From Planctomycetota bacterium (GTDB taxonomy: Bacteria; Planctomycetota; B15-G4; SIAN01), in the NCBI GenBank assembly GCA_016795285.1, contig JAEUIC010000005.1:186001-250000 (forward strand): DNA of 64,000 nt, written 5' to 3'. Below are positions 9,227 through 18,690 of the stretch, piece by piece. Both the position numbers and the translations under genes were made by a program. The notes beneath the pieces are model-generated. The model worked only from the letters and a program-made list of their open reading frames with translations. It was not told where the DNA came from and did not search any database. How positions within the stretch are numbered: the first letter of the stretch is position 1; each line of letters starts with the position of its first letter.

Positions 9227-10263
9227 CCGTTCGATCCCAATCCGTGGAAGCGGATCTCGTGGCGCCCTTCCATGAGGCGCATCCACGCTTCAAGCTCGGT
9301 CGGCGACAGGGCGCGCGCGTCGAGCAGCTGCTCGATGGCGGCCGAGCGCGCGGCGAGGTCGCCACCGTCCGCGGGCAGCCGCGCCAGCAACTGCACGATG
9401 CGGTAGCGCGGCCCGTCGGGCGTGGCGACCTCGTGCACCGGGCTGCACTGCCCCGGCGCGAGCCCCTCGGTGCGCTCGAAGAGCGGCGAGGGGACGTCGC
9501 TCGGGAGCGGCGGGTAGAGGCCCCCCTCGCGCGCGCTGCCGTCTTCCGAATGCTGGCGCGCCAGCGCCGCGAAGTCGGCCCCCTGCTCGAGCTTGCGCGC
9601 GATCTCTTCGGCGAGCGACCGCTCCTTCACGCGCAAGAGCCGCAGCTGCACGCGCGGATGGAGGGCGAGTTCGTGCAGCACGACCCGCTCGAGCAGCAGC
9701 GACCGCTCGAGCGTCGCGCGCGCGAGCGCCACGTAGGCGCCGCGCTCGATGCCCCAAGTCGCCTTCGCATGGGCGGCGAGGTCGCGCTTGCCCTTCGACG
9801 CTTCGGCGACCCGCCGCTCCTGCTCCGCGAGCAGCCGCTCGAGTTCGCGCTCGACGACCGCCGCCGGCACGCCGATGCGCAGCGCCGCCGCCTCCGCCGC
9901 GGCGACGCGGTCGAGCACGAGCTGGCGGACCGCGTTGTTCGCCTCGTCGGGCGCCGAGAGCAGGAGCAGCCGGAAGGCGGCGGCCGCGTCGATGCGCACG
10001 CCGTCGACGGTGGCCACGCTGCTCGGGGCCGCGCCGCTTGGCGCCCCGCCATTCGGCGTGGCAGCGCCCGCCGGCTCGGCGCGCACGACGGCGGGCGGAG
10101 CGGATGGCGCCGCGCTCGGCGCGCTGCCACGCTCGCGCGGCTCGACCTCCGGCTGGCGACAGGCGGCGGACACGAGCGCACACGCCACCACGAGGCCGAG
10201 TCGACCCCATGGATCGCGTCGCCCGCATCGTCCGCCCGGTCGCTGCGCCGCACCGCCGCTCAC
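9223..10263 (-). CDS. Parvulin-type peptidyl-prolyl isomerase lipoprotein
   Basis: 346 residues. A GTG at 10263 gives a lipoprotein signal (GRLGLVVACALVSAAC, lipobox SAAC). Then comes an Ala/Pro-rich linker, a SurA-like N-terminal helical region (about 80-190) and a PpiC rotamase domain (about 195-300). The rotamase shows LRVKERSLAEEIARKLEQGADFAALARQHSEDGSAREGG and the closing GPRYRIVQLL strand. It probably assists folding of exported proteins. The open frame continues upstream of 10263, but that part runs into the neighbouring gene in the wrong frame. The gene is coupled to scpB by a 4-bp overlap. Confidence 0.88.
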   Translation of the reverse strand: MSGGAAQRPGGRCGRRDPWGRLGLVVACALVSAACRQPEVEPRERGSAPSAAPSAPPAVVRAEPAGAATPNGGAPSGAAPSSVATVDGVRIDAAAAFRLLLLSAPDEANNAVRQLVLDRVAAAEAAALRIGVPAAVVERELERLLAEQERRVAEASKGKRDLAAHAKATWGIERGAYVALARATLERSLLLERVVLHELALHPRVQLRLLRVKERSLAEEIARKLEQGADFAALARQHSEDGSAREGGLYPPLPSDVPSPLFERTEGLAPGQCSPVHEVATPDGPRYRIVQLLARLPADGGDLAARSAAIEQLLDARALSPTELEAWMRLMEGRHEIRFHGLGSNG

Positions 10264-10352
10264 GTCGACTCCCCCGCCGCCCTGCGCCCCCGAATGCGGC
10301 GCCGACTCTACCCGCGCCGGCGCGCGACACGCGTGGACGGCGCGGTGGATCG

Positions 10353-11864
10353 TCAGTGGAATCGCACGCAGCGGTCGATGCCGAGGCTCTTGCATCGCGA
10401 GCACGGCACGAACTTGTTCTCGCCGCCGCGCTCGAAGAAGCGGATCACGCCGGTGCCGGCGCACTGCGCGCAGGCGCGCGCCTCGATGCGCATCTTGAGG
10501 ACGGCCGGGTCCTTGTCGGCCCACCACGCCAGCAGGTACTGCGTCTTCTCGTCGGTGCTGGCGGCGGTCCACCACTCGTCGTCGGTCGGCGGCACATCGG
10601 CGATCTCGGGACCGCGCTTCTCCGGCTTCTTCGGCCCCTTGTTCTTCGCCGCCTCCTCCTGCTGCTTCCTCTTCTCCTCGAGGATCTTCTTGATGCGGTC
10701 GAGGTAGTCGGCGCCGCTGTCGCTGTTGTCGCCGGCGTTCGGGTCAGTCTTCTTCGCGGTCGGATCCTCGGCGACGAGTCCTTGCTGGATCGCCTCGATC
10801 GAGCCGAGCGTGAAGGTCCCCGCGCCGTAGGTCGCGTAGTGCGGCGAGCCGGTCAGGCGCTTCGGGTCCTGCCACTGCGCCAGCACCTCCTCGGGCTTCA
10901 CGTTCAGCTGCTTCGCGGTCGCCTCGGCGGCGAGGTTGCTGCCCTCGAGCTCCATGCGCTGGCGCGCCTGCTTCAGGCCGATGCCGGGCTCGGTCGCGAT
11001 CTGCCGCGCGATCCGCTCGGCGTAGACGAAGAAGTGGGTGATCACCTCCTGGCGCAGCCACTTCTCGCGCTGGCGGGCGATCCCCTTGCGCGCCTTCTCG
11101 AACTCGGCGCGCAGCCCGGAGCCGGGCTTCTTGGTAAGGAAGCCGTCGATCAGCGTCAGCGCGGCGTCGTACCGCTCGCGCTGCGCGAGGCGCTGCGCCT
11201 TCGAGAGCTCGGCCGAGTCCTCGTTCGACTCGAGCCGCAGCGCCGCCCGCTTCGCCTTGCCCTCGACGATGTCCGCCTTGAAGGCGGAGTCGCGCTCGGC
11301 GACCAGCTTCAGGTGCTCGGTGGCGCGGGTCCACAGCTGCAGGCTCTCGCAGTAGAGCGCGAGGTTGTAGTGGTCGAGCGCCGTCTGCGGGTTGCGCAGC
11401 GCCAGCTCGCGCGCGTAGAGCTCCTCGCCGTCGTAGACCTCGAGCGCGTCGACCCGCACCGGCGCGATCGAGCGCACGCCGTTGCGCTTGAAGTCCCAGA
11501 TCTGGCCGCGCTGGCGCAGCCGGAAGGTGTCGACCCCCTGCTCGACGATGATCCCGGTGTAGGTCTGGCCGCCGACCAGCTGCACCTGCATCGCCTCGAC
11601 CAGCACCGGCTCCGGCTCGTCGGGCAGGTAGCCGCGCGCCGCGCGCAGCCGCCGCGCATCCTCGGGCGCCATCTGGTCGAACGAGAGGTCGAGCAGCGCG
11701 CCGTCGTCGACGCGCCGCGCCTTCACGCCGCGCGCCTCGTCGAACTCGACCACCTCGATGACCACCTCGGTGCCGACCTTGAGCCGCACCACCTCGGGTC
11801 CGCCATCGCGTGCGAGCAGCAGGAAGGCCGCCACTCCGATCGACATCAAGCCGTTCATCTGCAT
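10353..11864 (-). CDS. Exported protein with C-terminal DnaJ-like zinc motifs
   Basis: 503 residues, not assigned to a known family. It begins with a probable signal peptide (MNGLMSIGVAAFLLLARDGGP), then a beta-rich region (about 25-130) and TPR-like helices at about 145-200. A Lys/Glu-rich charged segment follows (about 390-430). The C-terminus carries two paired-cysteine motifs, ACAQCAGTG and PCSRCKSLGIDRC, which resemble the CxxCxGxG zinc modules of DnaJ. It is the gene directly downstream of the pseudopilin set, 48 bp after the GspI-like stop, and probably belongs to the same transcript. A role in the pilus-like machine is inferred from position only. Confidence 0.7.
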   Translation of the reverse strand: MQMNGLMSIGVAAFLLLARDGGPEVVRLKVGTEVVIEVVEFDEARGVKARRVDDGALLDLSFDQMAPEDARRLRAARGYLPDEPEPVLVEAMQVQLVGGQTYTGIIVEQGVDTFRLRQRGQIWDFKRNGVRSIAPVRVDALEVYDGEELYARELALRNPQTALDHYNLALYCESLQLWTRATEHLKLVAERDSAFKADIVEGKAKRAALRLESNEDSAELSKAQRLAQRERYDAALTLIDGFLTKKPGSGLRAEFEKARKGIARQREKWLRQEVITHFFVYAERIARQIATEPGIGLKQARQRMELEGSNLAAEATAKQLNVKPEEVLAQWQDPKRLTGSPHYATYGAGTFTLGSIEAIQQGLVAEDPTAKKTDPNAGDNSDSGADYLDRIKKILEEKRKQQEEAAKNKGPKKPEKRGPEIADVPPTDDEWWTAASTDEKTQYLLAWWADKDPAVLKMRIEARACAQCAGTGVIRFFERGGENKFVPCSRCKSLGIDRCVRFH

Positions 11865-11912
11865 CTCCTCGTCGTCCGCTTCCGCTGCCTCGCCGCCGCA
11901 CCGCCCGCTCGC

Positions 11913-12392
11913 TCAGCGCGGCGCCCACAACCGCGCCGCATCGACGCGCGCCGAACGCAGCCGCGGCAGCACCCGCTCGAGGCGCTGCACGCGCTGCTTG
12001 CCGCCCTGCTTCCAGCCGACTTCGACCTCGAGCAGGTAGAGCCCGCCGCCTGGCGCCGCTCGCACCTTCCAGTGATACGTCAATTCGGGCCGCCCCGGCA
12101 CCGGCTGCGCGGCCGACTGCTCGGGCAGCGCGCCGCTCCCTTCGGGCGCGAGCTCCGCCACCTCGCGGCTCGCGAGCAGCAGCACCTCCTCGGCGGCGTC
12201 GGCGGCGAGCGCCGTCGACTGCGACTCCTGGTGGAGCCGCGTGCCCGTCGAGAGGAGCGCCAGCACGCTGACGATCCCGATCAGGAAGACCGAGAGCGCT
12301 GCCATCACCTCGAGCAGCGTGAAGCCCGCGCGCGGGCCGCCGTGGCGGCGCACGGCGCGCGGCGCGCGCGGGACCGATCGGCGCGCGCTCAT
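11913..12392 (-). CDS. GspI-like pseudopilin
   Basis: 159 residues with a type IV prepilin N-terminus: a basic leader of 23 residues, then G^FTLLEVMAALSVFLIGIVSVLALL with glutamate at +5. The short soluble domain (about 135 residues) matches minor pseudopilins such as GspI. The ATG at 12392 overlaps the preceding gene's stop (ATGA). As the last of five pilin-type genes in a row (GspG, H, K, J, I order), it would form part of the tip complex of a type II secretion-like pseudopilus. The N-terminal leader is longer than in Proteobacteria. Confidence 0.85.
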   Translation of the reverse strand: MSARRSVPRAPRAVRRHGGPRAGFTLLEVMAALSVFLIGIVSVLALLSTGTRLHQESQSTALAADAAEEVLLLASREVAELAPEGSGALPEQSAAQPVPGRPELTYHWKVRAAPGGGLYLLEVEVGWKQGGKQRVQRLERVLPRLRSARVDAARLWAPR

Positions 12393-13594
12393 CGCCGCTC
12401 TCCACGGTCGTCGCGCGGCAGCAGGTCGCCGCGCGCGCAGGAGAGCGACACGGTCCGCTCGAAGCGCCGGCCGTTCAGCACCTTCGTGCCGGCCAGGTGG
12501 ATGCTCGGCGTGGTGCCCCAGAGGCCGCGCTTGATCAGCAGCAGCGAGGTGCCGTCGCTCTCCGCGACCTCGACCCACTCGTGGCCGAGCTTCAGGATGC
12601 GCCCCTGTTCGCCGAGTCGCGCGAGGTAGCGGCCGTTCAGCAGGTCGACGCGCAGCGCGCCGGTCGAGGCGGGCACGTCGCCGGCGAGTTCCGCCACCGG
12701 CGCCTCGCCCGGCGGCGGCGCCACCACCAGGGTGAGGCGCACCGCGGTCGGGAAGACGTCGTCGTCGGCGATCGGCAGCGACGCCGGCCCGCGCGCGTGG
12801 CGGAAGCCGGTGTAGCCCTCGCCGCTCGGCAGGAGCCCGCGCGTCGAGTCCCACAGGGCAAGCGGCCCGCGCGCGTCGGGCGCCGCCGCGAGATCGGCGA
12901 CCGTGTCGTCGATGAAGGCGACGCCGAAGTAGAGGACGTTCTCGGCCAGCGGCTCGAGCGGCGCGCGCGCCAAGCCGCCGTCGTCGGCCTGCGCCTGCGC
13001 GAAGAGCGACTCGGGCCCGCCGATCGGGCTCTGCAGCGCGCGCCACAGCACGATGCGCCCTTCGTAGCCGGGGCGCGGATCGGGCTGCGGGACGAGCGCC
13101 TGCTCGACGAGCCCTTCGGTCGCCATGAACTTCGCGTCGGGCGACTCGATCGCGCCGGTGAAGGGCACGGCGCCGGTGCCGCCGGTGCCGGCGCGGCGCA
13201 GCGGCGGGTGGGCGCGCTCCTCGGTGAGCTGCCGCACGAAGAGGAGACGCTGCGCCTGGAAGTCGCGCGTCGAGTCGCCGTCGGCATCGAGCGCGATCAG
13301 GTCGCAGTACATGCGCACGCGCGGCTCGCCGTCGCCGCCGTCGTTGGCCGCGGCGTGGCGCAGCTCGCCGGCCAGCCGATCGAGCAGCGCCGCCGACTGT
13401 TCGCTCTCGTCGCGGCCGCGCTCGCCGGAGGTCCAGAGGTCGAGGCCGCCGCCGAGCACCTGCAGCACCATGCCGGCGAGGCCGAGGAAGATCGCCATCG
13501 CGGCGAGCAGCTCGACGAGCGTCATGCCGGCGGCGGAGGTCATGCCGGCGCCGCGCGCACGACCGCGATCGGAGCGAGCGAGGAGGCGAGCCAT
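12389..13594 (-). CDS. GspJ-like pseudopilin
   Basis: 401 residues. The cleavage motif is AAG^MTLVELLAAMAIFLGLAGMVLQVL, with methionine at +1 and glutamate at +5. An internal ATG at 13543 would give a 6-residue leader. I prefer the ATG at 13594 because it overlaps the upstream stop (TGATG). At about 400 residues it is roughly twice the usual GspJ size. The segment near residues 345-375 (GRILKLGHEWVEVAESDGTSLLLIKRGLWGTTPSIH) resembles a motif repeated in the adjacent GspK-like protein. It probably joins the GspI- and GspK-like proteins in the pseudopilus tip. Confidence 0.85.
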   Translation of the reverse strand: MARLLARSDRGRARGAGMTSAAGMTLVELLAAMAIFLGLAGMVLQVLGGGLDLWTSGERGRDESEQSAALLDRLAGELRHAAANDGGDGEPRVRMYCDLIALDADGDSTRDFQAQRLLFVRQLTEERAHPPLRRAGTGGTGAVPFTGAIESPDAKFMATEGLVEQALVPQPDPRPGYEGRIVLWRALQSPIGGPESLFAQAQADDGGLARAPLEPLAENVLYFGVAFIDDTVADLAAAPDARGPLALWDSTRGLLPSGEGYTGFRHARGPASLPIADDDVFPTAVRLTLVVAPPPGEAPVAELAGDVPASTGALRVDLLNGRYLARLGEQGRILKLGHEWVEVAESDGTSLLLIKRGLWGTTPSIHLAGTKVLNGRRFERTVSLSCARGDLLPRDDRGERR

Positions 13595-16500
13595 CAGCGC
13601 GTCTCCTCGTGGCGCTCGACCACGCGGTCGGCGAGGTATTCGACCGCCACCACTTCGAGCAGCGGCGCGCGCTTCCAGCTGTTGCGGGCGAACTCGACCG
13701 GATCCCACGCCCCCTCGCGGTAGTCGACCGCGAAGCGCAGCCGCAGCAGGTCGCCCTGCCGATCGATCAGGTTCGGCTTCTCGCGCGTGCCGGGCGAATC
13801 GAACACGAAGAGGTCGGGATCGAGCGCGGGGTCGGCGGCGAAGGCGCCGCGACCTTGCACGCGCACCGTCGCGATCAGGCGCGCGAGCGGATCGCCCTTC
13901 GACTCGTTCCAGGTGAGCGCGTGGTAGAGGCCGCGGCGCGCGGCGACCTGCAGCTCGAGCGTCGCCGCTTCGGGGATCTCGCAGCGCTCCTGGTAGCCGT
14001 CGGCGTAGCGGTAGGGCCAGAAGAAGACGACGCTGTCGGCGGCGTGGGTCATGAGCGGCGTGCCGAAGCGACCGCGGAACGCGGCATCGCCGGTGGTGCG
14101 CGAGCTCCGGCCGCTCGGGTCCTCGAGGTAGCTCGGCACGTAGAGGGCGTTCGCGGCGCCGCCGAGCCGCCCCTCGTAGGCGATCACCTCCTGGTCGATC
14201 AGCACGCAGCCGCGCGGCGGGAAGCCGGCCGGCTCGGCGAGCTGCACCTGCTGGTCCGCGGTCGACATGCCGCCGGCGAGCCGCGTCATCACCAGCCACG
14301 GCAGCACGTAGGCGGTGTCGCCCTGCCCGTGGTAGCCCGGGTCGGCGCCGAAGCGCAGCCGCCCATCGGCGGCGATCTCCTGCACCACCGGCTGCCCGAG
14401 GTTGCGCTGCGCGCCGATGATGAACTCGTCGCCGATCTGCCAGACGCACGCGTCCTGGTGCAGCGCGACGGTGGCGCCGATCTGGCCGCGCGAGTCGTGC
14501 GGGAAGCGGAGCAGGTCGTCGGCGACTTCGAAGCGATCGCTCTCGGTCGCGGTGATCTCGCGGTTCAGCACGTGCATGCCGTGGGCGAAGATCGGCTGCG
14601 GATCCTCGGCGGCGAAGAGGCGCACCTCGTCGATCTTGGCGCCCTCGCCACCGCCCCCGCCGCCGCCCGCGCTGCCGCCGACGGTGAGCTCGCTCGCGCC
14701 GTCCCACATGCTCGGCAGCTCGCCCGACGGGAACTTGAGCATGCGGGTGAAGTTGCGCGAGTCGGCGTAGTAGGTGATGTTCGCCACCGCGTTGGTCGCG
14801 TTGCTGTTGGCGAGCCCGAGCCCCTGCGTCACGACGAAGCGCGAGCCGACCGAGGCGGCCATCAGCGCGACGTGGCAGTCGTTCGGCCAGTCCTCCGCGC
14901 TGTCCTGCGACCACGCGTAGTTCAGGAAGTGGCGCTCCGGCCGGACGCCGCCGCTCAAGGCGCCGTCCACCAGCGTGATCTCGTCGTAGCGGCCGGGCTT
15001 CGGCCCGCTGCGCGCGGTGCGGAAGACCGGGTAGACCGACTCGCCGCTCCTCTGCTTCTTCGGCAGCGTGTCGAGCACGCCGCGGAAGGCGAGGCCGTGC
15101 GGCGCCTGCGAGACCGTGTAGTTGTCGGGATCGCCGCCGAGCAGCTGCTCGGCGTTCAGCCGCTCGACGAAGTCCTCGTAGGCCGACTGGCTCATCGCGA
15201 AGTTGCCGGGGCTCGAAGCGACGCTGTAGAGGTAGTCGTTGTTGGTGCGGCTCGGGTCCCACTGGTCGGAGCGACCCTGCGGCTGGTTCCAGCCCGCGGC
15301 GATCTGCGCGGCGACGTGCAGGCGCTTCGGATCGGCGCGCAGGAGGTTCAGCGCGCCGTTCTGGTCCTGGATGATCGCGTCGTAGCGGATCCACTCGGTC
15401 GGGTCGAAGACGCCGTCGGAAGCGGGCGAGCCGATCTGCGCCATCTCGCAGAGGTCGTCGTCGCCGGTCACCTGCTGCGGCACGAGCAGCGTGCTCCGGA
15501 CGTTGCCGGTCACCACCACGCTGAGCGGCACCACCAGGATCGTGAACTCGTTCGGGACGTAGCTGGCGAAGACGCGCTTGTTGGGCGCCACCACGTAGGC
15601 GTGGCGCTCGACGAAGTGGTAGACGGTCGAGGTGTTCGGGGCAGGGGAGTTGGTGAACTCGCCGAAGTCGGTCTTGGTGAGCTCGCTCGCGAGGACCTGG
15701 CCGCGCCGCACGTTGGTGAGCTGGCTGCCGTCGAAGGCGCCGTAGTGGATCACCTCGATGCCCTGGATCCAGCTCGCCGTCGTGGTCTTGTAGGAGTCGA
15801 GCTGGCCCGCCTGGTCCTGCGTCTGGTTGTCGCGCGGCGTGAGCCGGCCGAAGTAGTAGCCGACCAGCGCCGCGTAGCCGCCGCCCGCCATCAGCGGCCC
15901 GTCGGCCGGCAGCTTGCCGCCGTCGAGCGCGTTGACCGCGATGGTGGTCGCATCGGCGTCGAAGCCGCGGCCGAGGTTGATCGGGCGCGGCGGGCCGCCG
16001 CCCCCGCCGCCGCTCTGCTGCACGTCCATCTCGATCTGGACCTGCGCCATGCTCGAGGCGACCTTGGCGACGCCCCACTCAGGCAGTCCGTCGCGGCCGA
16101 GCGTCACGCTGCCGGCCGGCAGGTCGGAGGTGAGGCGCGCCGAGTAGCCGTAGAGCTCGACCCCTTCGCTGCTCGGATGGTTGACGCCGGTCGCACCGCC
16201 GCCGCTCGCCGCCCCCTGCTGCTGCAGCGAGAGCGCCGGGCGCAGCCCGCCGAAGTGGTCGTCGTCGTCGCGCGAGACGGTGAAGTTCGAGCCGCTCACC
16301 GCGGTGTACTCGACCACCTCGTTGCCGACCCGCAGCGCGCCGCGCGGCGGGAACTTGATGGTGCCGTCGGAGAGGCGGCGCGCGTCGATCGGGATGCGGC
16401 CGGCCCCCTGCGTCGACGCCGTGAAGCTGCCCGAGAGGCGCGTGTAGTGCGACCACTTGCCGCGCGGCTTGCCGTCGACGAACAGCGCCATCTGGCCGGC

Positions 16501-18690
16501 GCGATTGCCGCGGCAGAAGGCGGTCACGTGGTACCAGGTGTCCGCCTCGAGGACGAGCCCGTCGGTGAAGTCGTAGACGAGCTTCGAGGTGTAGAGGTCG
16601 TCCTGCGACGCGCGCAGGAAGGCGTCGTTCACCTCGAACTCGAGGCGCTGCTGCACCAGCCGCAGCCGCACGCGATCGTGCAGCTCGGGGTTCAGCGCCT
16701 GCGCGTTGCACTTCCAGTCGAAGAGCGTCTGCTCGGAAGAGAGGTCGCGCCCCGGGTTCCACCACAGCGAGACGCCGAACGGGCGCGGCCGCTCGGTGCC
16801 GGAGAGGTTCTGCGAGAGCGGCACGCCCGGCTCGCTGCCGTCGGGACGGAAGGCGACCGCGCCGTCGGAGAGGCGCCACCCCTCGGGGTCGTTGCCCGTG
16901 AAGTCGCCGCGCCGCCCGTCGAAGTGCCAGGTGCGATCGACGTTGGTCGCCTGCAGGTCGTACCACGCCGTCACCAGCCGCGCGCCGACGTCGGTGGTCT
17001 CCTCCGACGGGAAGCGCGAGCGCGGCGACGCCATCGCGACCAGCCGCGACGGCGGGTCGGCCGCGCCGATGCCGCCGCCGAAGAAGTTCAGGTTCTCCGG
17101 GAAGGTGGTCCAGCCGCGCGCCATGCGGTTCAGCCGCCACGGCTCGTCGAAGTCGCGTTGCGTCGCGAACAGGCGCACGCTGCGGCCGGCGCCGCTCGTC
17201 GCGACCAGCTCGCGGACGAAGGCGCGCGACCGCTCGCGACCGTTCAGCTCGAAGTTGAGGCTCGCCGCGGTGCGCACGTCGACGAGGCCGTCGCTCGCGA
17301 AGCAAAACGGCGCGGTGCCCCACTCGAGGTCGTAGCAGCCGGAGTGCTCGGCGTTCAGCAGGATCGCGCTGCGCTGCTCCGACTCGAGCGTCTTGTCGCG
17401 CTCGACCATCGCGTCGAGCAGCGTGATCAGCCCGCGCATGCCCGGCAGCGGCCGCGCCCGCTCGATCTGCAGGGCGACGCGCTCCGCCGTGGCGCGGTCG
17501 ACGTCGCGCGACGCGCCGCGCAGCTTGAGCCCCTCCATCAGCAGCACGAGCGTCTCGCGCGCGGCGCTGTTCACGTTCACCGCGCGCGGCAGCAGGAACT
17601 CGACCTGCGCCTGGCCCGCCTCGGCGCCGACCAGGAGCGGCATCTCGAGCAGCAGCGCGCCGCCGTCGTCGCGCTGGGAGCTGCGCAGCACGACGCCGTA
17701 GTCGACCCGCCCGCCGTAGGCGGTCACCTTCGCCAGCGTGCCGCGGCCGGCGAACTGCCCGTGGCCGATGCGCAGCTCGCGCGTCTCGCCGCTGACGATG
17801 GCGTTCAGCACGCGCTGCGGATTGCCGAAGCGGGCGCGCCCGCCGTCGACGGCGTGGACCGTCGCGAACTGCTCGAGCCGCGCGCGCGCGTCGATGCCGA
17901 GCGACCCGTGGCCGAACCGCTCGATGGCGAACGGCTCGAGCAGCGTCGTGAAGCGCGACTCCTGCGACGGCGCCGCCTTGCAGAGCCAGTTGGCGACCAT
18001 CCACGCGCGGAAGTCGAGGACGTCGCTGCCCGCCTCGTGCTCGCGCGGCTCGAGGTTCATCGCGGCCGGCACCCAGCTCCCCGGCACCACGGCGGGGCGG
18101 CGCAGGTCGTAGACGGTGCTCCCCTCCTTGCGGCCGTAGTAGGTGATCTCGCCGTCGATCCAGAGGAACCCCTCGTCCTGCAGGAAGTCGCCGTCGGCGA
18201 GGCGCAGCTGGCGATCGTCCGGGGTGAGCTTCGAGGAGAGGGTGGTCGCCAGGCCGAGCAGGCGCGCGACCAGGAAGAGGTTGGCGGAGTTGAGGTCGAT
18301 GCGCGCCGAGTTGTCCTCGATGGAGGCGGAGAGGAGGCGCCCGCGCGGGCCGAGATCGTCGAGGCCGAGTTCGTTCGCGGCCGCCTCGACGTCGAGGGTG
18401 AGCTCGTCGGCGCCGTCGCTCCACGGCGTCGGGTCGCGGTCGGGGGCGCTGTCGCCGAGGCGGGCGAGCGCCAAGTCGCGCACGGCGAGCGCGGTGCGAC
18501 GCGCCTCGTCGTCGGCCGAGCGGAAGGCGACGCCCCCCTGCTCGTGGCGCATCGACAGCGCGAACGGGATCGCCACCGAGATGAGGCAGACCAGCACCGC
18601 CAGCACCAGCGGCAGCGCGACGCCGCGCTCGCGGCGGCGGGAGACGCAGGCGATCGCTCGCGAAGGGGCCATGGTCGCGCTCCGGTTCAC
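13594..18690 (-). CDS. Giant GspK-like pseudopilin with lectin-like domain
   Basis: 1698 residues, about five times the size of ordinary GspK (about 330). The N-terminus has the GspK form (RRRERGVALPLVLAVLVCLISVAIPFALSM). Two asparagine-containing motifs resembling those of GspK helix-hairpin-helix regions follow: ARIDLNSAN (about 130) and AVNVNSAARETLVLLMEGL (about 370). A LamG/concanavalin-like domain lies at about residues 640-770 (SLWWNPGRDL, LVLEADTWYHVTAF, MALFVDGKPRGKW). A segment of the type FPPRG, then E[VI][IV].Y, recurs. The GTG at 18690 overlaps the upstream stop (GTGA); an ATG at 18672 is possible. Function is inferred as the tip or display subunit of the pseudopilus. Confidence 0.82.
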   Translation of the reverse strand: MNRSATMAPSRAIACVSRRRERGVALPLVLAVLVCLISVAIPFALSMRHEQGGVAFRSADDEARRTALAVRDLALARLGDSAPDRDPTPWSDGADELTLDVEAAANELGLDDLGPRGRLLSASIEDNSARIDLNSANLFLVARLLGLATTLSSKLTPDDRQLRLADGDFLQDEGFLWIDGEITYYGRKEGSTVYDLRRPAVVPGSWVPAAMNLEPREHEAGSDVLDFRAWMVANWLCKAAPSQESRFTTLLEPFAIERFGHGSLGIDARARLEQFATVHAVDGGRARFGNPQRVLNAIVSGETRELRIGHGQFAGRGTLAKVTAYGGRVDYGVVLRSSQRDDGGALLLEMPLLVGAEAGQAQVEFLLPRAVNVNSAARETLVLLMEGLKLRGASRDVDRATAERVALQIERARPLPGMRGLITLLDAMVERDKTLESEQRSAILLNAEHSGCYDLEWGTAPFCFASDGLVDVRTAASLNFELNGRERSRAFVRELVATSGAGRSVRLFATQRDFDEPWRLNRMARGWTTFPENLNFFGGGIGAADPPSRLVAMASPRSRFPSEETTDVGARLVTAWYDLQATNVDRTWHFDGRRGDFTGNDPEGWRLSDGAVAFRPDGSEPGVPLSQNLSGTERPRPFGVSLWWNPGRDLSSEQTLFDWKCNAQALNPELHDRVRLRLVQQRLEFEVNDAFLRASQDDLYTSKLVYDFTDGLVLEADTWYHVTAFCRGNRAGQMALFVDGKPRGKWSHYTRLSGSFTASTQGAGRIPIDARRLSDGTIKFPPRGALRVGNEVVEYTAVSGSNFTVSRDDDDHFGGLRPALSLQQQGAASGGGATGVNHPSSEGVELYGYSARLTSDLPAGSVTLGRDGLPEWGVAKVASSMAQVQIEMDVQQSGGGGGGPPRPINLGRGFDADATTIAVNALDGGKLPADGPLMAGGGYAALVGYYFGRLTPRDNQTQDQAGQLDSYKTTTASWIQGIEVIHYGAFDGSQLTNVRRGQVLASELTKTDFGEFTNSPAPNTSTVYHFVERHAYVVAPNKRVFASYVPNEFTILVVPLSVVVTGNVRSTLLVPQQVTGDDDLCEMAQIGSPASDGVFDPTEWIRYDAIIQDQNGALNLLRADPKRLHVAAQIAAGWNQPQGRSDQWDPSRTNNDYLYSVASSPGNFAMSQSAYEDFVERLNAEQLLGGDPDNYTVSQAPHGLAFRGVLDTLPKKQRSGESVYPVFRTARSGPKPGRYDEITLVDGALSGGVRPERHFLNYAWSQDSAEDWPNDCHVALMAASVGSRFVVTQGLGLANSNATNAVANITYYADSRNFTRMLKFPSGELPSMWDGASELTVGGSAGGGGGGGEGAKIDEVRLFAAEDPQPIFAHGMHVLNREITATESDRFEVADDLLRFPHDSRGQIGATVALHQDACVWQIGDEFIIGAQRNLGQPVVQEIAADGRLRFGADPGYHGQGDTAYVLPWLVMTRLAGGMSTADQQVQLAEPAGFPPRGCVLIDQEVIAYEGRLGGAANALYVPSYLEDPSGRSSRTTGDAAFRGRFGTPLMTHAADSVVFFWPYRYADGYQERCEIPEAATLELQVAARRGLYHALTWNESKGDPLARLIATVRVQGRGAFAADPALDPDLFVFDSPGTREKPNLIDRQGDLLRLRFAVDYREGAWDPVEFARNSWKRAPLLEVVAVEYLADRVVERHEETR

